A stretch of DNA of 64,000 nt from Pokkaliibacter sp. MBI-7 (GCF_029846635.1 NZ_JARVTG010000002.1:310001-374000), one strand, 5' to 3'; positions 52,465 to 62,162 are shown, counted from the stretch's first letter. The notes: generated by a model not told the origin, from the letters alone. Made by a program: numbers and translations.

Positions 52465-53850
52465 TCAGCAGTTGACGACATTGACGGCCAGGCCGCCGGT
52501 GGAGGTTTCTTTGTATTTTGCCTGCATATCCATGCCCGTCTGACGCATGGTTTCGATCACGCTGTCGAGAGAAACGTGATGCTCACCTGACCCACGCAAC
52601 GCCAGTCGAGCCGCATTGATCGCCTTGACAGCACCCATGGTGTTGCGTTCGATACAGGGGACCTGCACCAGACCGCCGATGGGGTCGCAGGTCAGGCCAA
52701 GGTTATGCTCCATACCGATTTCAGCGGCATTCTCGATCTGTTCATTAGTCCCGCCGAGCACGGCGCAAAGTGCACCTGCAGCCATGGAACAGGCGACACC
52801 GATTTCACCCTGACAGCCCACTTCAGCTGCAGAAATGGATGCATTGCGTTTGTACAGCATGCCAATTGCCGCGGCGACCGTGAGGAAGTTGATGATGCCT
52901 TCTTCATTGGAGTTGGGGATAAAGCGGTCGTAATAGGCCAGTACCGCTGGAATGACGCCCGCAGCACCATTGGTTGGCGCCGTCACTACACGCCCACCTG
53001 CTGCATTCTCTTCATTGACGGCCATGGCGTAGAGGTTGATCCAGTCCATGACGGTCAACTGATCCTTGAAGCCCGCTTCCGGGCGTTCGGTCAGCTCTTT
53101 GTAGAGCTTGGCGGCGCGCCGTTTGATTTTCAGTCCGCCCGGCAGCTCACCGGTTTCCTTGCAGCCCCGACGGATGCAGTTATCCATGACCTGCCAGATA
53201 TTCAGCACACCCTGACGAAACTCTTCCTCACTGCGCCAGGTCTTTTCGTTTTCACGTACCAGCTGCGCCAGTGTCATCTTGTGCTCTTTGCACAGGGCCA
53301 GAAGTTCCTGTGCGTTACGGAACGGGTAGGGCACGTCATCGTCCCGGCGGGTGCGGTCTTCACTGCTTTGCTCTGTTTCTGGTTCAGACAACACAAATCC
53401 GCCACCTACTGAATAGTAGGTTTGCTGGTGCAGGATGATGCCTGCGCTGTCGAAGGCTCTCAGCTCCATGCCGTTAGGATGCTTGGCGAGAAAGTGGGTG
53501 AAATGAAACACCAGATTATCTGTCTCGTTAAAAGGAATCGGGCGCTCTCCGCCCAGCATCAGCGCACCCGAACTGCGCAGCAGTTCAATCCGGTGGTTGA
53601 CCTGATCGGGGTCTGTCAGGTCGGGGCGTTCCCCCATCAAACCCAGTAAGGTGGCTACATCCGTTGCATGGCCTTTACCTGTGAGGGCCAGAGAACCATA
53701 GAGATGAGCATCGACACGAGCGGTGCTGGTAAAAACATCGCGGTCTTTCAGTTCCTGAATAAAGCGAAAGCTTGCCCACATGGGCCCCACGGTATGGGAG
53801 CTGGAGGGGCCAATGCCGATTTTGAACAGATCAAACACGCTAAGTGACAT
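52465..53850 (-). CDS. sdaA: L-serine ammonia-lyase (single-chain, iron-sulfur)
   Basis: SdaA deaminates L-serine to pyruvate and ammonia using a [4Fe-4S] cluster. The 461-residue one-chain form begins SVFDLFKIGIGPSSSHTVGP (20 residues) and has cluster cysteines in GCQGEIGVACSMAAGALC and near CDPIGGLV. ATG 53850 is chosen because the family N-terminus starts there; the upstream in-frame start at 53928 adds 26 basic residues of unlikely origin. It is first in the minus-strand glycine/serine unit: glycine is turned to serine by Gcv plus GlyA and then to pyruvate. Confidence 0.93.
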   Translation of the reverse strand: MSLSVFDLFKIGIGPSSSHTVGPMWASFRFIQELKDRDVFTSTARVDAHLYGSLALTGKGHATDVATLLGLMGERPDLTDPDQVNHRIELLRSSGALMLGGERPIPFNETDNLVFHFTHFLAKHPNGMELRAFDSAGIILHQQTYYSVGGGFVLSEPETEQSSEDRTRRDDDVPYPFRNAQELLALCKEHKMTLAQLVRENEKTWRSEEEFRQGVLNIWQVMDNCIRRGCKETGELPGGLKIKRRAAKLYKELTERPEAGFKDQLTVMDWINLYAMAVNEENAAGGRVVTAPTNGAAGVIPAVLAYYDRFIPNSNEEGIINFLTVAAAIGMLYKRNASISAAEVGCQGEIGVACSMAAGALCAVLGGTNEQIENAAEIGMEHNLGLTCDPIGGLVQVPCIERNTMGAVKAINAARLALRGSGEHHVSLDSVIETMRQTGMDMQAKYKETSTGGLAVNVVNC

Positions 53851-54483
53851 ACGCTCTGTGCCTGTGCTACGGGTGGCTCTGCTACTGATTCCTGCAGCGC
53901 GAGCCAGATTTTTATGGTTGTGCCTCACTTTCCATGCGGTACCACCTGCATAGTTGCTGCCTCTCAGGAGAGAAGGATGGCTGCATCTCTTTACTTGGGG
54001 TGGTTGTGAGGCTTATTGCAGTGCTGGTAATGACAATCGGTACGGCAGGTCTGATGTCTAAGGAAGTTTCCTATTGGAAACTTATAGGATCTGCAGTAGT
54101 TCAATTATCAGTACTAATCTGCTCAGTGTGCTCTGATGAGATGGCAGTATAGGGGAGTGCTCAACGCTGCTGCAGAGGGATGGATTAATAGAAGCATTAG
54201 TATAATTAATGATTTGGCCGCCTGAGCTCATATTAGAATGCCTCTCCATTGCTGAATTTTGATCACTTTTAGTTGATTGAGTTTCCAATAGTGAACGTGA
54301 TGCTGTTGAGTTCTCCCTCAACTAGACTTAGGCTTGCGTGCATTCTGCAAAGTGCTGCTGGCAGCGAATGCGTAGCACAACCAATGCTGATGAAAGATCG
54401 TTAATGGGCACGGATCTCAAAATTGAGGCAAGTGCATAGAAGATTGGAACCAGGTCCTGTCTGGTGCTGCTCTGGAGTACGTC
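53851..54483. promoter_or_regulatory. Divergent control region between sdaA and gcvT
   Basis: About 630 bp without a supported gene. It contains the perfect inverted repeat AAGTTTCC-TATT-GGAAACTT (54064-54083). The 11-mer CTATTGGAAAC from it recurs in inverse orientation as GTTTCCAATAG at 54281-54291. These are candidate operators for a regulator of both glycine units. An open frame at 53934-54152 is hydrophobic but has no ribosome site and is not called. Confidence 0.5.
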
Positions 54484-55605
54484 ATGTCTGAACAAAACCT
54501 GCTGAAAACACCTCTTTTTGCACTGCATGTCGAGTTAGGTGCCAAGATGGTTCCCTTTGCCGGGTACGAGATGCCTGTTCAGTATCCAATGGGTGTCAAA
54601 AAGGAGCACGAGCATACTCGCGAAGCAGCAGGTTTGTTCGATGTGTCTCACATGGGGCAGTTGAAGCTGCATGGCCCGCAAGCGGCTGCGTTGCTTGAGC
54701 AGCTGGTGCCTGTAGATATTCAGGACTTGCCTCTGGGCAAGCAACGTTATGCACTGTTTACCAATGATCAGGGTGGCATCTTGGACGATCTGATGGTTGC
54801 CAATTTCGGTGATCATCTGTTCGTTGTAGTAAATGCTGCCTGTAAAGATCAGGATATTGCTCATCTTCGTAGTCATATTGGCGAGCAGGCGACCATTGAG
54901 GTGCTTGATGATCGTGCTTTGCTGGCAATACAAGGGCCGAAAGCCGCCGAGGTAATGGCTCGCATCAATCCTGAACTGGCCAAAATGGTGTTCATGGATG
55001 CTGGCGTCTATGAATTACTGGGTATTGAGTGCATGGTTAGCCGTTCTGGCTATACCGGTGAAGATGGCTACGAAATATCCGTGCCTGCGGCTGATGCCGA
55101 GCGTTTCTCTCGCGAGCTGCTCAAGCATGAAGAGGTGGCTTTTATCGGTCTGGGCGCACGCGACTCCCTGCGTCTGGAGTCAGGTTTGTGCCTGTACGGC
55201 CACGATATTGACACCACCACCTCGCCTGTCGAGGCTAGCTTGCTGTGGGCCATCTCCAAGTCACGTCGTCAGGACGGTGAGCGTGCAGGTGGATTCCCCG
55301 GAGCTGCAACCGTTCTTGAGCAGATTCGCACCAAAGAAGTGTCACGCAAGCGCGTTGGACTGAAAGGTGAAGGTCGCGCCCCTGTACGGGAAAGTACTGA
55401 GCTGGTAGATGCGGACGGTAAAGTCATTGGGCAGGTGACGTCGGGTACCTTTGGTCCTACTGCTCAGGCTCCGGTAGCCATGGGCTACGTCGCTATCGAG
55501 CACGCCACTACTGGTAGTGAAGTCTTCGCTATGGTGCGTGGCAAGCCTCTGAAGATGACCGTTGCCGCGATGCCTTTTGTGCCACAGCGTTACTACCGTG
55601 GCTAA
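54484..55605 (+). CDS. gcvT: Glycine cleavage system aminomethyltransferase, T-protein
   Basis: GcvT transfers the methylene group from H-protein to tetrahydrofolate and releases ammonia. The 373-residue protein begins TPLFALHVELGAKMVPFAGYE (positions 9-29), has the folate-domain motif GLFDVSHMGQ and GARDSLRLESGLCLYG (Asp/Arg of the active site). It is on the opposite strand from gcvH and gcvP, unlike the common gcvTHP order. Start 54484 has GGAGTACGTC upstream. Confidence 0.95.
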   Translation: MSEQNLLKTPLFALHVELGAKMVPFAGYEMPVQYPMGVKKEHEHTREAAGLFDVSHMGQLKLHGPQAAALLEQLVPVDIQDLPLGKQRYALFTNDQGGILDDLMVANFGDHLFVVVNAACKDQDIAHLRSHIGEQATIEVLDDRALLAIQGPKAAEVMARINPELAKMVFMDAGVYELLGIECMVSRSGYTGEDGYEISVPAADAERFSRELLKHEEVAFIGLGARDSLRLESGLCLYGHDIDTTTSPVEASLLWAISKSRRQDGERAGGFPGAATVLEQIRTKEVSRKRVGLKGEGRAPVRESTELVDADGKVIGQVTSGTFGPTAQAPVAMGYVAIEHATTGSEVFAMVRGKPLKMTVAAMPFVPQRYYRG

Positions 55606-55666
55606 TCAGGATCAGATGGCTTAATGAGATGATTGTGATCTGAGAATGTAACGTGTTCTGAAACAA

Positions 55667-55696
55667 GGTAACGCTGCCAGCCATCGCAGCGTTACC
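55667..55696. terminator. Hairpin after gcvT
   Basis: GGTAACGCTGC (55667-55677) and GCAGCGTTACC (55686-55696) form a perfect 11-bp stem between convergent gcvT and dacB. No T-run follows, so termination here may be partial or factor-assisted. Confidence 0.5.
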
Positions 55697-55801
55697 AGCT
55701 TGTGTCTTCCCTTCCCTGAATTGATCCGTAACGAATGCCCTATCCGGTTGGGTATTCACTGGGTGCCTGGAGCCTTGTTATTCCTCGCATGAACGCGCTG
55801 G

Positions 55802-57073
55802 CTAATTAGGCAGCGCGGCAAGGCTCTCTTTTTTATCCAGATCTTTGTTCAGTTTGCTGCTTTCTTTTAATGCCGTTGCTTTGGCGACCTGCTCTTTTTT
55901 CTTTACTGGAGCAGAGTGTGCCAGTTGCTGGCGTAGTGCATTTGCCAGGCTGAAGCGTAAGCCGGGTGCGCCTGAGTGATCCATCATCAGGGCAAAACGG
56001 ACCCATTGATCATTGACCTTCACGTAGCCTGCCAGAGCGCTGACATCGGACAGTGTTCCTGTTTTGGCCTGCAGTTCCGGACTGAATTCTTTTAATAAGC
56101 TTTGGTAAGGGCGGAACGTTTCCAGCAACTCGCCCAGTTGTGCCGCGCTGATATGGTTTTTCCTCGACAGGCCTGACCCCTCTTCAATATGAAATTGTTG
56201 CCACTTGAAGTGCTCATCGACGAAGTTGGTCATCGCCAGCTGAGATTTCTCTAAGGTGGATGGGCGGCCTTGCTGCATCGCGCCGAGTGTCAGGAACAGC
56301 TGGTTGGCAATGATGTTGTTGGAGTAGTACAGCATGTCCTGCAGTACGTCTCGCAATGTCTTGGGGTTTTCAAAGTTGCCAATCGGGTGCGCATTGGCGG
56401 GTGTCTTGGCGATCTTGATAAGGTTGCGCACTGTAATCCCCTTTTTCTCCAGCTGTGCACGCAGCTGTTCAGCAAAATAGGTCTGGAAGTCGACCGGATT
56501 GTTGCCGAGGTTGATGCGCTCCTGATTACCCTGCAGTTTGGCCGCATAGAACAGTGCCGTCGGTGTCAGTGGAGTTTGTGGCTCGGCAGAGAGAATTTTG
56601 CCGTTGACCCGTTTGATAAAGATGGTGTTGTAATTGAGGATCAGCGCCGCAGGCATGGCATCGTATGGGTTGGCGGTTTCTGATATGCCGTCAGGAATCT
56701 GATTGCTGGCGTAGTAGCTGCTGTCTACGCCAATGCCGGAAATTTGAGCAATGTTTCGACTCTTGACGTAGTCAGCCATTGCCTCCAGCGTCTCAGAAGT
56801 AATGCTGGGATCGCCCTGGCCTTCTACCCAGAGCATGCCGTTTTTATCAATCCACAGTGGTGTCTTAAAGTGGTAGTCGAGCCCCAGCGTATCTATTGCA
56901 TAGAGTGCGGTGAGGACTTTTAGCGTTGAGGCAGGGGCGCGGGGAAGGGTGCTGTTTTTGCTCAGCTCTTTGTGACCCTCCACCCATAGGCTGGCATTGG
57001 CTGGTAGCTGCAAGTTGCTGGCATAACTGGTCGTTGCGGTGGTCAGTGCAAGTGCAAGGACAAGAAAGCGCAT
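55802..57073 (-). CDS. dacB: D-alanyl-D-alanine carboxypeptidase/endopeptidase (PBP4)
   Basis: PBP4 (peptidase S13) trims peptidoglycan in the periplasm. The 423-residue protein has an N-terminal signal peptide (MRFLVLALALTTATTSYA-SN). The three penicillin-binding motifs are visible: SxxK in ASTLKVLTA (Ser about 49), SxN in YSNNIIAN (about 255), and KTG in AKTGTLSD (about 346). It is somewhat shorter than E. coli DacB (477) and ends in a Lys-rich tail (VKKKEQVAKATALKESSKL). Confidence 0.92.
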   Translation of the reverse strand: MRFLVLALALTTATTSYASNLQLPANASLWVEGHKELSKNSTLPRAPASTLKVLTALYAIDTLGLDYHFKTPLWIDKNGMLWVEGQGDPSITSETLEAMADYVKSRNIAQISGIGVDSSYYASNQIPDGISETANPYDAMPAALILNYNTIFIKRVNGKILSAEPQTPLTPTALFYAAKLQGNQERINLGNNPVDFQTYFAEQLRAQLEKKGITVRNLIKIAKTPANAHPIGNFENPKTLRDVLQDMLYYSNNIIANQLFLTLGAMQQGRPSTLEKSQLAMTNFVDEHFKWQQFHIEEGSGLSRKNHISAAQLGELLETFRPYQSLLKEFSPELQAKTGTLSDVSALAGYVKVNDQWVRFALMMDHSGAPGLRFSLANALRQQLAHSAPVKKKEQVAKATALKESSKLNKDLDKKESLAALPN

Positions 57074-57367
57074 GCTGAAATCCCTCGTTCGTCCGTCCTT
57101 TGAGTCTGAATCGGATGCAGCATACTTACCGGCTACAGGATAGCCAGCAGGTAACCGCCACAGTCACGTTTCCGAAGTGTGAACTGCGCGTCGGGCATGC
57201 TCAAGTAAACAAAGGTAATTCGATAGAAAAGTCATGTTTGTGTAGGGGAATGATGGACGTGCTTAGACAAAAGATGCCTTGTAGCGCTGATAAATTTGGC
57301 TACGCTTTGTCTCTGTAATGCAATAAAAACCACATTTTATAAAAATATCGACATTTTGAGGTGCTGC

Positions 57368-58543
57368 ATGTCAAAGGTCTCTTTCAGCTGGCAAGACCCG
57401 TTTTTGTTAGTGGATCAGTTAAGTGACGAGGAGCGAATGGTCATGCAGACGGCGCATGATTACGCTCAGGACAAGCTGCTCAGCCGGATAAGAGAGGCCA
57501 ACCGTCATGAGTATTTTCATCGTGAGATCATGAACGAGCTGGGTGAATTAGGGTTGCTGGGCGCAACCTTGCCTGAGAAATATGGCTGCGCCAATGTCAA
57601 TTATGTGTGTTACGGGCTGGTCGCCCGTGAAGTGGAGCGAGTCGATAGTGGCTATCGCTCCGCCATGAGTGTGCAGTCTTCGCTGGTGATGCATCCAATC
57701 TATGCCTACGGCAGTGAAGAGCAGCGAATGCGTTACCTGCCGAAACTGGCCAGCGGTGAGTGGGTCGGTTGCTTTGGTCTGACTGAACCTGACTCGGGCT
57801 CTGATCCGGCCAGCATGAAAACCCGGGCGATCAAGGTGGAAGGTGGCTATAGCGTTACTGGAAGCAAGATGTGGATTACCAATTCGCCGATTGCCGACGT
57901 GCTGGTGGTATGGGCCAAGCTCGAGGGAGTCATTCGTGGTTTTGTGCTTGAGCGTGGTATGGAAGGGCTGAGCACTCCAAAAATTGAAGGTAAGTTCTCC
58001 CTTCGCGCCTCGATTACAGGCGAAATCGTAATGGATAACGTTTTTGTACCTGACGAGAATCTGTTGCCCAATGTTGAGGGTTTGAAGGGGCCCTTTGGCT
58101 GCCTGAATAAAGCGCGCTATGGCATTGCCTGGGGAGCGTTGGGGGCGGCTGAGTTTTGCTGGATGCAGGCGCGCCAATATTGTCTGGATCGCACACAGTT
58201 CGATCGTCCTCTGGCGGCAACGCAGTTGATCCAGAAAAAGCTTGCCGACATGCAGACGGAAATCAGTATTGGTTTGCAGGCGTGCCTGCGCGCCGGTCGT
58301 TTGATGGATGAAGAGCAGTGTGCGCCCGAGTTGATTTCCCTGATCAAACGCAACTCCTGTGGCAAGGCGCTGGAAATTGCCCGTGTGGCGAGAGATATGC
58401 ACGGCGGTAACGGAATTTCTGATGAGTATCACGTCATTCGTCACGTGATGAATCTGGAGGCTGTTAATACCTACGAGGGTACTCATGATGTACATGCCCT
58501 TATTCTGGGGCGTGCTCAGACTGGCTTGCAGGCATTCAAGTAA
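57368..58543 (+). CDS. gcdH: Glutaryl-CoA dehydrogenase
   Basis: GcdH oxidatively decarboxylates glutaryl-CoA to crotonyl-CoA with FAD in lysine/glutarate breakdown. The 391-residue acyl-CoA dehydrogenase has FGLTEPDSGSDPASM (FAD/substrate region), the GcdH-type arginine in SGYRSAMSVQSSLV, and the catalytic Glu in NTYEGTHDVHAL (about 370). ATG 57368 has GAGGTG upstream; an earlier in-frame ATG is not used. Its stop (TAATG) overlaps the next start. No gcdR regulator is next to it. Confidence 0.94.
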   Translation: MSKVSFSWQDPFLLVDQLSDEERMVMQTAHDYAQDKLLSRIREANRHEYFHREIMNELGELGLLGATLPEKYGCANVNYVCYGLVAREVERVDSGYRSAMSVQSSLVMHPIYAYGSEEQRMRYLPKLASGEWVGCFGLTEPDSGSDPASMKTRAIKVEGGYSVTGSKMWITNSPIADVLVVWAKLEGVIRGFVLERGMEGLSTPKIEGKFSLRASITGEIVMDNVFVPDENLLPNVEGLKGPFGCLNKARYGIAWGALGAAEFCWMQARQYCLDRTQFDRPLAATQLIQKKLADMQTEISIGLQACLRAGRLMDEEQCAPELISLIKRNSCGKALEIARVARDMHGGNGISDEYHVIRHVMNLEAVNTYEGTHDVHALILGRAQTGLQAFK

Positions 58544-59781
58544 TGAAAGCCTTGAGTGGTGTCAGAGTACTTGATCTGAGCCGAGTGCTCGCAGGGCCCT
58601 GGTCGACACAAATTCTTGCCGATCTGGGAGCGGAGGTGGTCAAGATTGAGCGCCCCAATGAGGGCGATGATACCCGTCATTGGGGGCCACCTAACTTGCT
58701 TGATGAGAACGGCATCGACAGTGGCGAGTCGGCCTACTTTCAGAGTGCCAATAGAGGCAAGCAGTCAGTGGCCATTGATATTTCAACAGCGCAGGGGCAG
58801 GCCCTGGTGCGGGCGCTTGCACTCAAGGCTGATGTTCTTGTCGAAAATTATAAGGTGGGTGGGCTGGCCAGATATGGTCTGGACTATGAGAGCTTGAAGT
58901 TGCTCAATCCCCGGCTGATCTATTGCTCCATCACTGGCTTCGGACAGACGGGGCCTTATGCTCAGCGACCTGGGTATGATGCCATGATTCAAGCCATGGG
59001 CGGATTAATGAGCTTGACCGGGGATCCTGAGGGTGAGCCAGCGAAAGTGGGGGTGGCGTTGACAGACATTTCCACTGGCCTTTATGCCGCCATTGGCATT
59101 CTGGCGGCGTTATATCAACGCCAGCACAGTGGTGAGGGCCAATACATTGATTTGGCTTTACTTGATGTTCAGGTCGCGACGTTAGCCAATCAGGGTATGA
59201 ATTATCTGGCAACGGGAGTGGCACCTGAACGACGCGGCAACGCTCATCCGAGCATAGTGCCTTATCAAGTGTTTGCCGTAAGTGATGGTCATCTGATGCT
59301 GGCAGTAGGCAATGATGAGCAGTTTCGTCGTTGCTGTGATGTGCTGGGAGTGCCGGAGTGGGGGAGTGATGATCGTTTTGCTACCAACTCTGCCAGAGTG
59401 GCGCATCGTGATGCGTTGGTGGAGGAGTTGCAGAAAATTTTTCTTCAGCGGCAGCTCGATGAATGGCTGGAATGCCTGGAAATCGCCAATGTGCCTTGTG
59501 GCCCCATCAATACATTGGATCGGGTATTTGCCAATCCTCAGGTGAAGCATCGGAAGATGAAAGTGTCGATGCATCATTCAATAGCGGGTGAGCAAGCTTT
59601 TGTAGCGAGCCCTCTGAGGCTCTCGGCATCTCCCGTTGAGTATGAGTCCGCACCACCATTGCTGGGGCAGCATGGGCGTGATGTTTTGTCGACCTGGCTG
59701 GGCATTGGTGAGGAGGAGTTCGATGCGTATAGTGGCGCAGGTGTAGTGGGGCGGCCTGCAGGGCTGGTTCCCGGAGAGTAG
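58543..59781 (+). CDS. gcdG: CoA transferase family III, probable succinyl-CoA:glutarate CoA-transferase
   Basis: This 412-residue CaiB/BaiF-type enzyme moves CoA between carboxylic acids. It begins GVRVLDLSRVLAGPWSTQIL (20 residues), has the RPGYDAMIQAMGGLMSLTG segment, and the catalytic Asp in VGVALTDISTGLYA (about 176). Overlap by one base with gcdH indicates tight coupling, as in Pseudomonas gcdHG, where this enzyme makes glutaryl-CoA for GcdH. Substrate is inferred from this context. Confidence 0.9.
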   Translation: MKALSGVRVLDLSRVLAGPWSTQILADLGAEVVKIERPNEGDDTRHWGPPNLLDENGIDSGESAYFQSANRGKQSVAIDISTAQGQALVRALALKADVLVENYKVGGLARYGLDYESLKLLNPRLIYCSITGFGQTGPYAQRPGYDAMIQAMGGLMSLTGDPEGEPAKVGVALTDISTGLYAAIGILAALYQRQHSGEGQYIDLALLDVQVATLANQGMNYLATGVAPERRGNAHPSIVPYQVFAVSDGHLMLAVGNDEQFRRCCDVLGVPEWGSDDRFATNSARVAHRDALVEELQKIFLQRQLDEWLECLEIANVPCGPINTLDRVFANPQVKHRKMKVSMHHSIAGEQAFVASPLRLSASPVEYESAPPLLGQHGRDVLSTWLGIGEEEFDAYSGAGVVGRPAGLVPGE

Positions 59782-59799
59782 CTGTTTGTAGAGGTGGAT

Positions 59800-60090
59800 A
59801 TGGCGAAGGTTGTCATCGAGTATTGCCCGCTGTGTCGCTGGATGCTCAGGGCGGCGTGGGTAGCGCAGGAGTTGCTATCTACTTTTGAAGCTGATCTTGA
59901 AGAAGTAGCGTTGCGTCCGTCAGGCAAGGGGACTTTTAAAATTTACCTTAATGATGAGCAGATCTGGTGTAGGGTTGAGGATCATGGTTTCCCTGAGGCG
60001 AAAGAGGTCAAGCAGCGTGTTCGGGATCGTATCGATCCATCACGTGATCTTGGACATATCGACAAAACCAGCAAGGCTGACTTGCCTTAG
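59800..60090 (+). CDS. SelT/SelW/SelH (Rdx) family thioredoxin-like protein
   Basis: This 96-residue protein of the Rdx family, named for eukaryotic selenoproteins, has a CxxC (CPLC, residues 9-12) after VVIEY in the usual beta-strand-then-motif layout; no selenocysteine is involved. It has a SFxVYLND-like strand (GTFKIYLNDEQIW). A thiol redox role is inferred. ATG 59800 has GAGG at the right spacing. It begins 18 bp after gcdG, so it may be co-transcribed. Confidence 0.85.
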   Translation: MAKVVIEYCPLCRWMLRAAWVAQELLSTFEADLEEVALRPSGKGTFKIYLNDEQIWCRVEDHGFPEAKEVKQRVRDRIDPSRDLGHIDKTSKADLP

Positions 60091-60157
60091 ATAATCGGCC
60101 ACCGCTAAGCCACGGGCTGGCAGTGTGACGGCGGGTGCGATACCTGTCGCCATTGCT

Positions 60158-60211
60158 TATAATGCCATCCAGTTCGAGTCGGGCAGCTCTGCCGGACTCC
60201 TTTTCTTTTTT
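60158..60211 (+). promoter_or_regulatory. -10 element directly followed by a terminator-like hairpin, upstream of gltX
   Basis: A perfect -10 TATAAT lies at 60158-60163 without a good -35. Thirteen bases after it starts a stem GAGTCGGGCAG (60176-60186) with CTGCCGGACTC, one mismatch, followed by a T-rich tail (60201-60211). The hairpin may end the upstream unit, or shape the start of the gltX transcript. Confidence 0.45.
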
Positions 60212-60278
60212 GGTCTGAGCCCTGCTTTTGATGTCTGCCGGCGCTCAGCTTCATTCAACTAGAGTAATTAACCTGATC

Positions 60279-61766
60279 ATGACTGTTCGTACTCGTATCG
60301 CTCCGTCTCCTACTGGTGATCCCCACGTAGGTACCGCCTATATCGCCCTTTTCAATCTGGCGTTTGCGCGTCAGCAAGGTGGCGAGTTCATTCTGCGTAT
60401 CGAAGATACAGATCAGGTACGTAGTACACCCGAATCAGAGAAGATGATTCTGGACTCTCTGCGATGGCTGGGTATTGAATGGTCTGAGGGGCCTGATGTG
60501 GGTGGTCCTCATGCCCCATACCGTCAGAGCGAGCGCTCTGACATTTATCGGCAGTATGCAGATCAACTGGTTCGTGACGGTCATGCCTTTTATTGCTTCG
60601 CAACTGCTGAGGAGTTGGAAGCGATGCGTGAGGAGCAGAAGATTCAGGGGCTACCGCAAAAGTATGATGGTCGCGGGCTGCTCTTGTCTTCGGATGAGGT
60701 GCAAAAGCGTATTGCTGCTGGCGAACCTTATGTTGTACGCATGAAAGTGCCTGAAGAAGGTGTGTGCGTGTTTGAGGATATGCTTCGCGGTCAGATCGAG
60801 ATCGAATGGTCGCAGGTGGATATGCAGGTGCTTCTCAAAGCAGATGGTCTGCCCACGTATCATCTGGCGAACGTGGTAGACGATCATTTGATGCAGATCA
60901 CTCACGTTATTCGCGGTGAAGAGTGGATCAATTCCGCGCCCAAGCACTTGTTGCTTTATAAATATTTTGGATGGCAGGCACCAGTGCTCTGTCACATGCC
61001 GTTGCTGCGTAACCCGGACAAGACTAAGTTGTCCAAGCGGAAAAACCCGACCAGCATCAACTTCTATCGCCGTATGGGCTATCTGCCTGAGGCGCTGCTC
61101 AATTATCTAGGCAGAATGGGCTGGTCAATGCCTGATGAGCGTGAAAAGTTCAGTTTGGCTGACATGGTCGAAAATTTCGACATCCAGCGTGTTTCATTAG
61201 GTGGTCCAATTTTCGATCTGGAAAAACTGAGCTGGCTGAATGGGCAGTGGTTGCGCGAATTAAACGCCGATCAATTTGTTCAGCGCTATCTGGAGTGGGG
61301 TCTAAATCTGGACTATTTGCGCCAGGCTATACCGCATGTTCAGCCACGTGTGGGTACTTTTAGTGACGTGTTACCTGTGGCGGGCCACTTGCTCAGTGGC
61401 TTGATCAGAGTGTCTGAAAGTGATTTTGAGCACAAAAAGCTGCAGCACGAAGATGTGCGTCGCATTCTCCAGTTCGCATCCTGGAAAATGGACATTCAGC
61501 GCTACTGGGATAAGGATAGTCTGTTTGCAGCTCTGAGTGAGCTTTCAAAGGCGATGGGTTACAAGGTGGGCGACTTCTTCTTCCCGCTGTTTATTGCTAT
61601 AGCAGGTACTTCGGCTACCTTCTCGGTGGTCGATGCGATGGCGATTCTTGGAGCTGATCTAACGCGAGCGCGATTGCGTAGTGCTTTGGATGTTGTGGGT
61701 GGTCCTTCCAAAAAAGAAGCCAAAGCATGGGAGAAGGAGTATACAGCTCTTGCTTCGGTAGATTGA
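60279..61766 (+). CDS. gltX: Glutamyl-tRNA synthetase
   Basis: GltX charges tRNA-Glu. The 495-residue class I synthetase has the HIGH-type motif in APSPTGDPHVGTAY and the KMSKS-type KLSKRKN (about 247-253). ATG 60279 is chosen because the family N-terminus MTVRTRIAPSPTG starts there. It is followed after 124 bp by an array containing three tRNA-Glu genes, the substrate of this enzyme; the array has its own strong promoter. Confidence 0.97.
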   Translation: MTVRTRIAPSPTGDPHVGTAYIALFNLAFARQQGGEFILRIEDTDQVRSTPESEKMILDSLRWLGIEWSEGPDVGGPHAPYRQSERSDIYRQYADQLVRDGHAFYCFATAEELEAMREEQKIQGLPQKYDGRGLLLSSDEVQKRIAAGEPYVVRMKVPEEGVCVFEDMLRGQIEIEWSQVDMQVLLKADGLPTYHLANVVDDHLMQITHVIRGEEWINSAPKHLLLYKYFGWQAPVLCHMPLLRNPDKTKLSKRKNPTSINFYRRMGYLPEALLNYLGRMGWSMPDEREKFSLADMVENFDIQRVSLGGPIFDLEKLSWLNGQWLRELNADQFVQRYLEWGLNLDYLRQAIPHVQPRVGTFSDVLPVAGHLLSGLIRVSESDFEHKKLQHEDVRRILQFASWKMDIQRYWDKDSLFAALSELSKAMGYKVGDFFFPLFIAIAGTSATFSVVDAMAILGADLTRARLRSALDVVGGPSKKEAKAWEKEYTALASVD

Positions 61767-61842
61767 TTGCTGTTGAGAGTCTCTGTTACGGCCGTTTTGA
61801 CGTAAGTCTTTGAGATACATAGGTTCTTTTTTTATTATCTTA

Positions 61843-61871
61843 TTGACATGGCTGGGGGCTCTCATTATTAT
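61843..61871 (+). promoter_or_regulatory. Strong sigma-70 promoter of the tRNA array
   Basis: A perfect -35 TTGACA (61843-61848), 17-bp spacer and -10 TATTAT (61866-61871) are followed by a GC-rich discriminator (CGCCCCGC). This is the form of a stringently controlled stable-RNA promoter. The first tRNA starts 19 bp downstream of the -10. Confidence 0.88.
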
Positions 61872-61890
61872 ACGCCCCGCAACAAGGTTA

Positions 61891-61966
<76 letters not shown>

Positions 61967-61982
61967 ATCTTGTTGCGGGTAT

Positions 61983-62058
61983 GTCCCATTCGTCTAGTGG
62001 CCTAGGACACCGCCCTTTCACGGCGGTAACAGGGGTTCGAACCCCCTATGGGACGCCA
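61983..62058 (+). tRNA. tRNA-Glu (TTC), copy 1
   Basis: A 76-nt cloverleaf beginning GTCCCAT with anticodon stem CCGCC/GGCGG, loop CTTTCAC, anticodon TTC, and encoded CCA after GGGACG. It is the first of three identical copies alternating with tRNA-Ala. Confidence 0.97.
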
Positions 62059-62069
62059 TCCTTTGAGAT

Positions 62070-62145
<76 letters not shown>

Positions 62146-62162
62146 AAAGGACAATCCAGTAT

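Noticed and set aside
53929..54000. Glycine riboswitch upstream of sdaA, suggested by CTCTCAGGAGAG
   Set aside because: This is a simple short palindrome; no CCGAAG box or second aptamer arm accompanies it.
53934..54152. 72-codon hydrophobic open frame upstream of gcvT
   Set aside because: No ribosome site and mixed composition; the region is better explained as a control region.
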